From Virgibacillus profundi (GTDB lineage Bacteria > Bacillota > Bacilli > Bacillales > Amphibacillaceae), in the NCBI RefSeq assembly GCF_002287375.1, contig NZ_NPOA01000007.1, forward strand, positions 186,001-250,000: a DNA stretch of 64,000 bases, given 5' to 3'. Shown one piece after another: positions 56,737 to 64,000 of the stretch. The number at the start of each line of letters is the position of its first letter. Within the stretch, counting starts at the first letter, position 1. A model generated the notes under the pieces. The model had not been told where the DNA came from. It worked only from the letters and a program-made list of their open reading frames with translations, and did no database searches. Made by a program: the position numbers and the translations under genes.

Positions 56737-57861
56737 TTATTTTGCTACTTCCTCTATGATTGCTGTTACTAATTCCGTTACTTTAACAAGCTCGTCAACA
56801 GGGATACGTTCATTTGTTGTATGAATCTCTTCATAGCCAACAGCTAAATTAACTGTAGGAATTCCGAGTCCTGCAATCACGTTGGCATCACTTCCGCCAC
56901 CGCTTTTAACCAGTTTACTTTCACGGGCAATGTTTTTTGCTGCATTTCGCGCTATTTCAACAACTTCGTCACCAGCTTGCTGCTTAAATCCGGGATACAT
57001 GACTTTAATCGAAACTTCTGCAGAACCGCCTAATTCTTCAGCAGTAGTTTCAAATGCATCTTTCATTTTAGCAACCTGTGCTTCCATTTTTTCAGGAATT
57101 AATGACCTGGCTTCTGCTAATATTTCTACATGGTCAACAACAATATTTGTCTGTTTGCCACCCTCGAATCGTCCAATATTTGCTGTAGTTTCATCATCAA
57201 TTCGACCCAGTGGCATTTTCGAAATGGCTTTTGAAGCAAGTGTTATTGCTGAAACACCTTTTTCAGGAGCTACACCAGCATGAGCGGTTTTCCCTTTTAC
57301 TACAGCATAAACTTTAGCCTGGGTAGGAGCTGCTACAATGATATCACCCACTTCTCCATTGCTATCAAGTGCATAGCCATATTTTGCATGTATTAAAGAT
57401 CCATCTAATGCTTTTGCACCAACTAATCCAGATTCTTCTCCAACAGTAATAACAAATTGTATATTACCATGCTTTATTTCATTTTCCTGCAATGTGCGGA
57501 TTGATTCTAGCATGGCAGCAAGACCCGCCTTGTCATCTGCGCCTAAAATCGTTGTTCCATCTGATACAATATAGCCATCTTGAATGGATGGTTTAATTCC
57601 TTTTCCAGGAACAACCGTATCCATATGTGAAGTGAAATAGATCGGATCTACATCTTCTTTATTTCCTTTTAATGTACAAATTAGATTTCCGGCACCATGA
57701 CCGGTTTGTTCCTTGCTGTTATCTTCATAAACATCAAGTCCCAGATCTGAAAACTTTTTCTTTAGAACCTCTGCTATATCAGCTTCATATTTTGTCTCTG
57801 AATCAATCTGTACAAGCTCTATAAATTCATTAATTAACCGATCTTGATTTACTTTTTTCAT
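56737..57861 (-). CDS. yqjE: PepT-like M20 metallopeptidase (YqjE)
   Basis: A 374-residue peptidase of the tripeptidase T type. Zinc motifs: FTSHMDTVVPG, LGADDKAG and VGEESGLVG. The dimerisation domain lies at about 185-290. True substrates are unknown. I chose the ATG at 57861, 9 bp after AGGAGG; a GTG directly before it is possible. It lies downstream of the carboxyltransferase gene by 41 bp. Confidence 0.88.
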   Translation of the reverse strand: MKKVNQDRLINEFIELVQIDSETKYEADIAEVLKKKFSDLGLDVYEDNSKEQTGHGAGNLICTLKGNKEDVDPIYFTSHMDTVVPGKGIKPSIQDGYIVSDGTTILGADDKAGLAAMLESIRTLQENEIKHGNIQFVITVGEESGLVGAKALDGSLIHAKYGYALDSNGEVGDIIVAAPTQAKVYAVVKGKTAHAGVAPEKGVSAITLASKAISKMPLGRIDDETTANIGRFEGGKQTNIVVDHVEILAEARSLIPEKMEAQVAKMKDAFETTAEELGGSAEVSIKVMYPGFKQQAGDEVVEIARNAAKNIARESKLVKSGGGSDANVIAGLGIPTVNLAVGYEEIHTTNERIPVDELVKVTELVTAIIEEVAK

Positions 57862-57902
57862 CACTTAAGTCCTCCTATGTATTTTCTTTGAGTGCTCAAA
57901 CA

Positions 57903-59450
57903 CTATAATGGAATATTCCCGTGTTTTTTCTTCGGCCGATCTTCCTGTTTATTGTAAAGCATCTCTAACGCCTGAATAAGCTTGATTCGAGTTTCCCTTG
58001 GATCAATTACATCATCAACCATCCCAAGTCCGGCTGCAACATAAGGATTAGCGAATTTCTCACGATATGTATCAATTTTTTCCTGACGAGTTTTTTCTGG
58101 ATTTTCACTTTCCGCTATCTCTTTTGCAAAAATAATATTTGCTGCACCTTCTGGGCCCATTACAGCTATTTCAGCATTTGGCCATGCATAAACAAGATCT
58201 GCTCCGATTGATTTGCTGTTTAAAGCAACATATGCTCCACCATAGGCTTTGCGTGTAATAACAGTAATTTTTGGTACCGTTGCTTCCGAATAGGCAAATA
58301 AAATTTTTGCACCGTGACGAATTATTCCACCATGCTCCTGTTTAACCCCCGGGAAAAATCCTGTTACATCTTCAAAGGTAATGATCGGTATATTAAATGC
58401 ATCACAAAAGCGAATAAACCGGGCTGCTTTGTCACTTGAATCAATATCAAGTCCTCCAGCCAAATATTTGGGCTGATTACAAACTAATCCAACTGTTTCC
58501 CCTTTTATTCTTGCAAAACCGACTACAATGTTTTTCGCAAAACTTTCATGTATTTCAAAAAAGCTATCTTCATCAACGACTTGAGCTATTACTTTTTTAA
58601 CATCATATGGACTTTTTGCATCAAAAGGAACGATATCAGTCAGATCAGGCCTGAGCTGATCTTCCTCGTTGTATGCTTTTATCCCCGCTTTTTCTTGATT
58701 ATTCGCGGGTAAATAGCTAAGTAATTTACGAACTGCATCAAGCACATCCTCTTCACTTTCTGCTTTGAAATGTGCATTACCACTTTTGGCATTATGAATT
58801 TGTGCTCCACCCAGATTTTCGGATGAAATTTGTTCGCCGGTAACGGTCTCAATTACCTTTGGACCTGTGATAAACATTTGAGATGTTTTTTCAACCATGA
58901 AAACAAAGTCAGTGATAGCTGGTGAATAAACAGCACCACCTGCACTTGGACCCATAATAACGGAAATCTGCGGGATTACACCCGAATAAATGGAGTTACG
59001 ATAAAAAACCTGCCCATATCCATCAAGAGAGGAAACACCTTCCTGAATACGTGCTCCACCTGAGTCATTTAATCCAATAAAGGGTACACCGTTTTTTGCG
59101 GCTAAGTCCATGACTGCTGCAATTTTCTTTCCATGCATTTCTCCAAGTGCACCACCATATACTGTGAAATCCTGGGCAAATAAATAAATTGGCTTTCCAA
59201 ATATTTTACCATAACCTGTAACTACACCTTCACCTTTGGCATTATTATTATTCATACCAAAATCAGAAGACCTGTGTTCGATAAATGGGTTTAATTCTAC
59301 AAAAGTATCCTCATCAAGTAGATAATCGATTCTTTCTCTTGCAGTCATTTTTCCCTTGGCATGCTGTTTTTCGATTCGTTCGTCTCCGCCACCAAGCTCT
59401 GTTTGTCTGCGTTTATCATAGAGTTCGTTAATTTTGTCGAAAATATCCAT
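57903..59450 (-). CDS. yqjD: Acyl-CoA carboxylase carboxyltransferase subunit, propionyl-CoA type (YqjD)
   Basis: A 515-residue carboxyltransferase with two crotonase-like halves. NDSGGARIQEGV and GPSAGGAVYSPA form the acyl-CoA oxyanion region of the first half; AYGGAYVALNSK marks the second. It should interconvert propionyl-CoA and methylmalonyl-CoA using carboxybiotin. No biotin carboxylase or biotin carrier gene lies nearby, so that partner must be elsewhere. It overlaps the upstream stop by one base (TAATG). Confidence 0.9.
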   Translation of the reverse strand: MDIFDKINELYDKRRQTELGGGDERIEKQHAKGKMTARERIDYLLDEDTFVELNPFIEHRSSDFGMNNNNAKGEGVVTGYGKIFGKPIYLFAQDFTVYGGALGEMHGKKIAAVMDLAAKNGVPFIGLNDSGGARIQEGVSSLDGYGQVFYRNSIYSGVIPQISVIMGPSAGGAVYSPAITDFVFMVEKTSQMFITGPKVIETVTGEQISSENLGGAQIHNAKSGNAHFKAESEEDVLDAVRKLLSYLPANNQEKAGIKAYNEEDQLRPDLTDIVPFDAKSPYDVKKVIAQVVDEDSFFEIHESFAKNIVVGFARIKGETVGLVCNQPKYLAGGLDIDSSDKAARFIRFCDAFNIPIITFEDVTGFFPGVKQEHGGIIRHGAKILFAYSEATVPKITVITRKAYGGAYVALNSKSIGADLVYAWPNAEIAVMGPEGAANIIFAKEIAESENPEKTRQEKIDTYREKFANPYVAAGLGMVDDVIDPRETRIKLIQALEMLYNKQEDRPKKKHGNIPL

Positions 59451-60274
59451 TAGTCTTCACTTCCCTCGTCATGCTGACACAATTCAACTAATACTCCATT
59501 TGCTGCTTTTGGATGGATAAAAGCGATTTGACTATTGTGTGCTCCTTGTTTTGCTTCATTATTTATTAACTGAATTCCTTCTGTTTTTAATTTTTTCAGC
59601 CTGGATTCGATATCGTCAACCTCAAGCGCTATATGATGAATCCCTTCCCCCTTTTTCTCAATAAACGACTGGATAGGAGAGGACTCATTTAACCCTTCCA
59701 GTAATTCGATTCTAGACTCACCAATTTTCAAAAATGCTACCTTGACACCTTCAGATTCTACCTTTTCTACACCTTCCAGCTCCAGACCCAGTAAATCGGT
59801 GTAAAACGTAAGTGCCTGATCAAGACTTTTTACTGCAATTCCAATGTGAGCAATTTTTTTGGGCTTTATTTCAGTTACCTCTCCTGGTTGAATTAATTCC
59901 TGGATATAATTTGCCAGTGCTTCTGTAGAGGCGCCACTGGTGAATATTTTTTTAACTCCTTTTTCCAGCAAAAATGGAATATCCTCACTCGGGATTACCC
60001 CTCCCCCAACTACCGGTATATCTTCTGCATTTCGTTTGATTAATTCTTCAATTACCTTAGGAAATAGCGTTTTATGTGCACCCGATAAAGATGACAAACC
60101 AATGACATCAACATCTTCCTGGATTGCTGCTTGTGCTATTTGAACCGGTGATTGTCTGAGACCTGTATAAATTACTTCCATTCCATGGTCCCTAAGTGCC
60201 TGGGAAATAACCAATGCACCACGATCATGTCCATCCAGTCCCGGTTTTGCTACTAATACACGAATCTTTCCCAT
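59450..60274 (-). CDS. Fusion: methylmalonyl-CoA mutase B12-binding domain and methylmalonyl-CoA epimerase
   Basis: A 274-residue two-domain protein. Residues 1-125 are a B12-binding domain with the DXHXXG motif DGHDRG (His16 as cobalt ligand), LSSLSGAH and the GGG loop. After a short linker (about 126-136) residues 137-272 form a VOC-fold epimerase ([26 protein letters not shown] ... [11 protein letters not shown] ... ELCQHDEG). The separate large mutase subunit lacks a B12 domain, so this protein should supply it. I chose the ATG at 60274 with AAGGGGGA upstream; the frame runs 34 codons further into the inserted segment. Confidence 0.88.
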   Translation of the reverse strand: MGKIRVLVAKPGLDGHDRGALVISQALRDHGMEVIYTGLRQSPVQIAQAAIQEDVDVIGLSSLSGAHKTLFPKVIEELIKRNAEDIPVVGGGVIPSEDIPFLLEKGVKKIFTSGASTEALANYIQELIQPGEVTEIKPKKIAHIGIAVKSLDQALTFYTDLLGLELEGVEKVESEGVKVAFLKIGESRIELLEGLNESSPIQSFIEKKGEGIHHIALEVDDIESRLKKLKTEGIQLINNEAKQGAHNSQIAFIHPKAANGVLVELCQHDEGSED

Positions 60275-60300
60275 CTTTATTTCCCCCTTATAATAGATTT

Positions 60301-60427
60301 TCAAAAATTCCGGTAAAAATGACACATCGAATTTCTTCGTTGGCTTGCTTTTCCGTTCCTCACGTATTAATTGCATACGTTCCGGTACTCAAAGCTACGC
60401 CGCCTTGAACTTCTCGGTCCTTTTTAT
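60301..60427. repeat. Inserted-looking segment within the mutase operon
   Basis: The 173-bp gap between the mutase subunits contains a segment richer in G and C than its flanks. It includes the perfect hairpin ACGTAT-N7-ATACGT (60362-60380) and lies between an unused ribosome site AAGGAGG (60427-60433) and the true one of the next gene. I have a recollection of similar sequences between genes in related bacilli, so it may be a dispersed repeat. It has only this one copy here. No coding signal is seen. Confidence 0.4.
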
Positions 60428-60447
60428 CCTCCTTTTTGAATCCGCTC

Positions 60448-62100
60448 TTATATCCCCGCATACTCGCCAAATTCATCTCGCATTATATTACAAATTTCAC
60501 CGATTGTTGCATATACTTTAACTGCATCTAAAATATATGGTATTAAATTACTGTTGTTATCCTGAGCATGCTTTTTTAATGCGCCCAATGCTTGCTCAAC
60601 TTTTTTTGAATCTCTGTCCTTACGAATTGATGTGATTGAATCAATTTGTTCTTTTTCTAATTTCTCATCAACTTTTAATAAATCAGGATTAACTTCTTCA
60701 TCCACCTTAAATTTATTTAATCCTACAATGATTTCTTCTTCCTTCTCAATTCCCTTTTGGATCTCATAGGCATTTTGCTGGATTTCACGTTGCATGAATC
60801 CTTCTTCAACGGCTTGAACTGCTCCACCTATTTCTGTTATCCGCTCTAAATAATCATTTACTTCTTTTTCGATCCTGTCTGTTAATTCCTCTACATAAAA
60901 AGATCCGCCTAATGGATCAATTGTGTCTGCAACGCCACTTTCATTTGCTAAAATTTGTTGGGTCCGTAAAGCAATTCGTGCAGATTCTTCTGTCGGCAAT
61001 GATAAAGCTTCGTCACGTGAATTCGTGTGCAGGCTTTGTGTTCCTCCCATTACAGCAGAAAGAGCCTGTAATGTTACACGTACGATATTGTTATCAGGCT
61101 GTTGTGCAGTCAATGTTGAACCACCTGTTTGTGTGTGAAAACGTAATTTCCAGCTTTTCGGATCTTTTGCCTGATAATGATCTTTCATTATTTTTGCCCA
61201 TATTCTTCTGGCTGCACGAAATTTTGCTACTTCCTCAAAGAAGTTATTATGCGCATTGAAGAAAAAAGCAAGTCGTGGTGCAAAGGAGTCAACATCAAGA
61301 CCTGATTCGATAGCTGCATCAACATACGCCATCCCATTTGCAATTGTAAAAGCAGCTTCCTGTACAGCGTTGGATCCGGCTTCCCTTATGTGGTAACCCG
61401 AAATACTGATCGTATTAAATTTCGGCAGGTTTTTCTGACAGTATTCAAAAATATTCGTAATTAAACGCATAGATGGTTTTGGTGGATAGATATATGTGCC
61501 TCTGGCAATATATTCCTTCAAAATATCATTTTGAATTGTCCCTGTCAGCTTCTCTGAAGGTACGCCCTGTTTTTCTCCAACAGCGATATACATACAAAGT
61601 AAAACTGCTGCAGGTGCATTAATCGTCATGGATGTACTTACTTTATCGAGTGGAATCTCATCAAGTAATTTTTCCATGTCATGCAATGTATCAATTGCTA
61701 CACCAACTTTACCCACTTCCCCCTCAGACATGACATCGTCAGAGTCATAGCCAATTTGTGTTGGCAAATCAAACGCAACAGAGAGTCCTGTTTGGCCTTG
61801 TTCCAATAAATAGCGAAACCGTTTATTCGTTTCCACTGCAGAGCCAAAACCGGCATACTGTCTCATCGTCCAAAGTCGACTGCGATACATTGTCGGCTGT
61901 ATTCCCCTTGTATATGGGTATTGGCCCGGGTAACCCAATTCATTACCTTCTGAATCTTTATTTGCTATGTATAAACGATCTACTTCAATATTAGAAGATG
62001 TAGTAAATGGATCTTTTCTTTCAGGAAAGCGCTTTACCGCATGATCCACTGAATTCTCCCAATTCTCTTTTTGTGAAAAATTCCCCTTATTGTTTGTCAT
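60448..62100 (-). CDS. mcm: Methylmalonyl-CoA mutase catalytic subunit (large)
   Basis: A 550-residue TIM-barrel mutase isomerising (R)-methylmalonyl-CoA and succinyl-CoA. Conserved segments: [55 protein letters not shown] and [12 protein letters not shown]. The C-terminal B12 domain of fused mutases is missing; it is on the next gene. This is the archaeal/actinobacterial-type split arrangement. The G-protein chaperone MeaB is not in the window. It is the first gene of the operon mcm, fusion, yqjD and probably yqjE. Confidence 0.93.
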   Translation of the reverse strand: MTNNKGNFSQKENWENSVDHAVKRFPERKDPFTTSSNIEVDRLYIANKDSEGNELGYPGQYPYTRGIQPTMYRSRLWTMRQYAGFGSAVETNKRFRYLLEQGQTGLSVAFDLPTQIGYDSDDVMSEGEVGKVGVAIDTLHDMEKLLDEIPLDKVSTSMTINAPAAVLLCMYIAVGEKQGVPSEKLTGTIQNDILKEYIARGTYIYPPKPSMRLITNIFEYCQKNLPKFNTISISGYHIREAGSNAVQEAAFTIANGMAYVDAAIESGLDVDSFAPRLAFFFNAHNNFFEEVAKFRAARRIWAKIMKDHYQAKDPKSWKLRFHTQTGGSTLTAQQPDNNIVRVTLQALSAVMGGTQSLHTNSRDEALSLPTEESARIALRTQQILANESGVADTIDPLGGSFYVEELTDRIEKEVNDYLERITEIGGAVQAVEEGFMQREIQQNAYEIQKGIEKEEEIIVGLNKFKVDEEVNPDLLKVDEKLEKEQIDSITSIRKDRDSKKVEQALGALKKHAQDNNSNLIPYILDAVKVYATIGEICNIMRDEFGEYAGI

Positions 62101-62171
62101 TTATGTATTACCTCCATTTCACTTTTAAAAGTATAATTTTTCAATCCTTTTTTCGATTTATTTTTTTATAC

Positions 62172-62200
62172 TTGTCCAATACCAATTTTAACGATAAAAT
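62172..62200 (+). promoter_or_regulatory. Probable promoter of the Prli42-like gene
   Basis: TTGTCC (62172-62177), 17 bp, TAAAAT (62195-62200). It lies 37 bp upstream of the start codon. Confidence 0.45.
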
Positions 62201-62237
62201 ACATAATAGTATAGTGGATTTTTAAGGAGGATTTAAA

Positions 62238-62375
62238 ATGGCTGCAAAACAAACGAATAAACCTGCACCTAAAAAAAGATCGAAACGTGAAAAAAGAACC
62301 AGACTTGTAATATATATAATGATTATTGCAATGTTACTATCTTCACTGACTGCTGGTTTGGCAATGTTTATATAA
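62238..62375 (+). CDS. Prli42-like stressosome-associated membrane peptide
   Basis: A 45-residue protein with a Lys/Arg-rich N-terminus (PAPKKRSKREKRTRL) and one C-terminal helix (VIYIMIIAMLLSSLTAGLAMF). The pattern of basic residues, a tyrosine and AMLLSSL matches Prli42, the Listeria miniprotein that anchors the stressosome protein RsbR to the membrane. The N-terminus is longer than in Listeria. AAGGAGG lies 8 bp upstream of the ATG. It is a plus-strand gene between mcm and yqjA. Confidence 0.78.
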   Translation: MAAKQTNKPAPKKRSKREKRTRLVIYIMIIAMLLSSLTAGLAMFI

Positions 62376-62391
62376 AAAAATAGATAAAATC

Positions 62392-62427
62392 AAGACTGGG
62401 ACTTTTTCAAAAGGTTCCAGTCTTTTC
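62392..62427 (+). terminator. Terminator between the Prli42-like gene and yqjA
   Basis: AAGACTGG (62392-62399) pairs with CCAGTCTT (62417-62424), followed by TTC. It separates convergent genes and may work both ways. Confidence 0.7.
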
Positions 62428-62431
62428 TTAA

Positions 62432-63400
62432 TCAAACACTAGCCCTCGTCTTGATATCACTTTTTTTATACTTTCTTTTAATACGCAGGTAATCCTCTAT
62501 TTCATGTAATAGTCTGTAAAGATTCGCTCTTGTTTCAAATTCTTCACGGGAAGTTGGCAGTTCTTCCGTATTAAATTCTTTTTGCAGTTCCACTAATTCT
62601 TCCAAAAATAAAATTGCAGTGTTTTCCGGATGGACAGATTCTGATAATTCTTCGAAAAACTGGGCAATTTTTTCAGAAATATAATCTTGATTAGGGAGTC
62701 TTGTGACAAGTGGCAGCATTCTTTGTAATAATTCAAATTGTCTTGCACGCATTTTAAAATAATCACGGTACGCATGTTTACTTCGAAACAAGTGATTTTC
62801 AAGGTCACGCTCCACTAATTCAGTTGCTTCCTCCAGTAATTCTTCACACTCTGTTATTTCTTTTCCATCCCAGGTTTTATTTTTATCCCTGATATATAGG
62901 GCAATTTCATACAAAATGACCTGGAAATTACCTTCAAGCTTTTTCTGATGTGATTTTAATTGTTTGTCAAGGCTCGGCATGTACAAATTTAATAATAAAC
63001 CTGTGCCTATACCTACAATTATCAATAAGAACTGATCCATTAAAAATGAGAAATTAATATAAGATGAACTATATAAATTTAAAATAATGACAGAACTTGT
63101 TGTTATACCTGGTGCAATCTTTAAAAATACTGTGGTTGGTATAAATACTGCTAACATTATTCCAACTACAATGGGACTATAACCAATCAATTCGAAAAAT
63201 ACCACGGAATAGATACTTGCAATGATACATGCAAGGAAACGATGCCATGCACTTAAAAATGAGCGTTTTCTGGATGGCTGAATACATAAAATAGTTAATA
63301 TACCAGCAGATACAAAGTTTGTTACTCCCAATAATTGAGCAATCGAAATAGCAACAGGAGTACCTATTGCAGTCTTAATTGTTCGATAGCCAATTTTCAC
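62432..63400 (-). CDS. yqjA: Aromatic acid exporter (FUSC-like) family membrane protein YqjA
   Basis: A 322-residue protein. The N-terminal half has about four to five membrane helices (KTAIGTPVAISIAQLLG, SFLSAWHRFLACIIASI). The C-terminal half is helical and charged, ending KRKYKKSD. It belongs to the DUF939/aromatic acid exporter family; the transported substrate is unknown. It starts at GTG (63400), with AAAGGAGA 7 bp upstream; the frame extends 13 codons further. Length equals B. subtilis YqjA. Confidence 0.85.
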   Translation of the reverse strand: MKIGYRTIKTAIGTPVAISIAQLLGVTNFVSAGILTILCIQPSRKRSFLSAWHRFLACIIASIYSVVFFELIGYSPIVVGIMLAVFIPTTVFLKIAPGITTSSVIILNLYSSSYINFSFLMDQFLLIIVGIGTGLLLNLYMPSLDKQLKSHQKKLEGNFQVILYEIALYIRDKNKTWDGKEITECEELLEEATELVERDLENHLFRSKHAYRDYFKMRARQFELLQRMLPLVTRLPNQDYISEKIAQFFEELSESVHPENTAILFLEELVELQKEFNTEELPTSREEFETRANLYRLLHEIEDYLRIKRKYKKSDIKTRASV

Positions 63401-63454
63401 ATTAATTTCTCCTTTGCAGATAGCATCTTTTTTAAACATCCACCCTTAATAAAA

Positions 63455-63488
63455 TGAGGCTGACCTATATTAAATAGAGACAGCCTCA
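63455..63488 (-). terminator. Intrinsic terminator of brxB
   Basis: TGAGGCTG (63455-63462) pairs with CAGCCTCA (63481-63488), with more weak pairs toward the loop. On the minus strand TTTTATT follows. Confidence 0.75.
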
Positions 63489-63506
63489 CCACTGGATTAC
63501 AAAGTT

Positions 63507-63938
63507 TTACACTTCTTCACAATGTTCTTCAAAAAGGTTTTGGAGTTTACCTATTACATCAACAGCACTATAACCTTCTATATCATGGCGTTCCAGCATC
63601 GTAACAATTTCTCCGTCTTTTAATAATGCAAAAGAAGGTGAAGACGGTGGAAATCCTTTGAAATACTCCCGGGCTTTTTCAGTTGCTTCCCTGTCCTGAC
63701 CAGCAAACACAGTTAGTAAATGATCCGGTCGTTTATCGTAATGAATTGAATTTGCAGCTGCCGGTCGTGCTACTCCTCCAGCACATCCACAAGTTGAATT
63801 AACCATAACTAAAGTTGTTCCATCCTGTGAAAGTTCTTTATCCACATCTTCCGGGCTCTTCAACTCAACATAGCCGGCTTCTGTTATATCCTTACGTGCA
63901 GCGTCTACCACATCGTTCATGAAAAGGTTAAAATCCAT
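63507..63938 (-). CDS. brxB: Bacilliredoxin BrxB (YqiW)
   Basis: A 143-residue thioredoxin-fold protein with the unusual CGC active site (Cys50, Cys52) of the bacilliredoxins. It removes bacillithiol from S-bacillithiolated proteins; the mixed disulfide is recycled through bacillithiol and YpdA, encoded at 3.1-4.1 kb. I chose the ATG at 63938, which gives the family N-terminus (MDFNLFMN) and a spaced AAGGGG site; an ATG at 63950 abuts that site. Its neighbours match yqiW in B. subtilis. Confidence 0.93.
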   Translation of the reverse strand: MDFNLFMNDVVDAARKDITEAGYVELKSPEDVDKELSQDGTTLVMVNSTCGCAGGVARPAAANSIHYDKRPDHLLTVFAGQDREATEKAREYFKGFPPSSPSFALLKDGEIVTMLERHDIEGYSAVDVIGKLQNLFEEHCEEV

Positions 63939-64000
63939 CTGAACTAGCATCCCCTTTATTTAAGTATTGGTAAAACCTATCATTAGCTTATCAATATTAT

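Noticed and set aside
60275-60376. N-terminal extension of the B12/epimerase fusion protein
   Set aside because: The extension is encoded by the inserted-looking segment, while the ATG at 60274 has a strong ribosome site and begins exactly at the B12 domain.

Overview
The window is an ordinary chromosomal segment of a low-GC, endospore-forming member of the Bacillaceae. Gene order follows the Bacillus subtilis sleB-prsW ... fer / sigX-rsiX / resABCDE-rluB / spmAB-dacB / scpAB-ribT-ppiB / lysA-spoVA / spoIIA-dacF / drm-xerD-fur-spoIIM-nudF / yqkF-yqkB-yqjQ-...-yqjA-brxB series almost gene for gene. The dispersed GC-rich intergenic repeats and the protein sequences suggest the Oceanobacillus/Virgibacillus/Lentibacillus group, but this is an inference, not an identification. 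Most genes lie on the minus strand; the plus-strand exceptions are ansA, fer, a YjcZ-like peptide, yqkF, a GDPD-namA-rnz-aldehyde dehydrogenase operon and a Prli42-like peptide.

Layout. 1-5.6 kb: partial sleB, prsW, ansA, ypdA and gudB. 5.8-11.5 kb: mecB, ypbG, a short YpbE-like protein, a frameshifted ypbD, recS, ypbB and ferredoxin. 12-13.9 kb: the sigX-rsiX pair with a textbook SigX autoregulatory promoter. 13.9-15.2 kb: a cobalamin riboswitch, a transcobalamin-like (DUF4430) lipoprotein and an ECF transporter S component. 15.2-22.3 kb: cytochrome c biogenesis and its regulators (resABCDE) and rluB. 23-26.3 kb: spmA, spmB, dacB and a superoxide dismutase with an N-terminal extension. 26.3-31 kb: scpA, scpB, ribT, an M50 protease, ppiB and lysA. 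31-36.6 kb: a reduced spoVA set (A, B, F only), then sigF-spoIIAB-spoIIAA and dacF. 37-45 kb: nucleoside salvage (pdp, punA, deoB), xerD, yqzK, fur, spoIIM, an endonuclease Q-type repair enzyme and nudF. 45-56 kb: yqkF, yqkB, yqjQ, yqjP, a RocB-like peptidase, the plus-strand operon and a Y-family polymerase. 56.7-64 kb: a PepT-like peptidase, the propionyl-CoA/methylmalonyl-CoA genes, a Prli42-like peptide, yqjA and brxB.

How genes work together. The mutase operon at 57.9-62.1 kb needs adenosylcobalamin, and the only vitamin-import candidate in the window is the riboswitch-controlled lipoprotein plus S component at 13.9-15.2 kb. YpdA and BrxB, near opposite ends, belong to the same bacillithiol redox circuit. 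SigH-type, SigF-type, SigX-type and PerR-type sites can be read directly in front of spoIIAA, dacF, sigX and fur.

Most unusual DNA. Six copies of a 0.3-0.6 kb GC-rich repeat (R1) occupy intergenic gaps roughly every 10 kb, each just beyond the 3' end of a minus-strand gene. Each full copy is a nested inverted repeat of two homologous arms, often bounded by inverted terminal modules. Individual copies carry deletions, insertions and coordinated changes in both arms. A second, smaller hairpin repeat (R2) occurs at about 4.15 and 17.9 kb. The spoVA operon lacks the usual core C-D-Eb-Ea genes, and the mutase B12-binding domain is fused to methylmalonyl-CoA epimerase.
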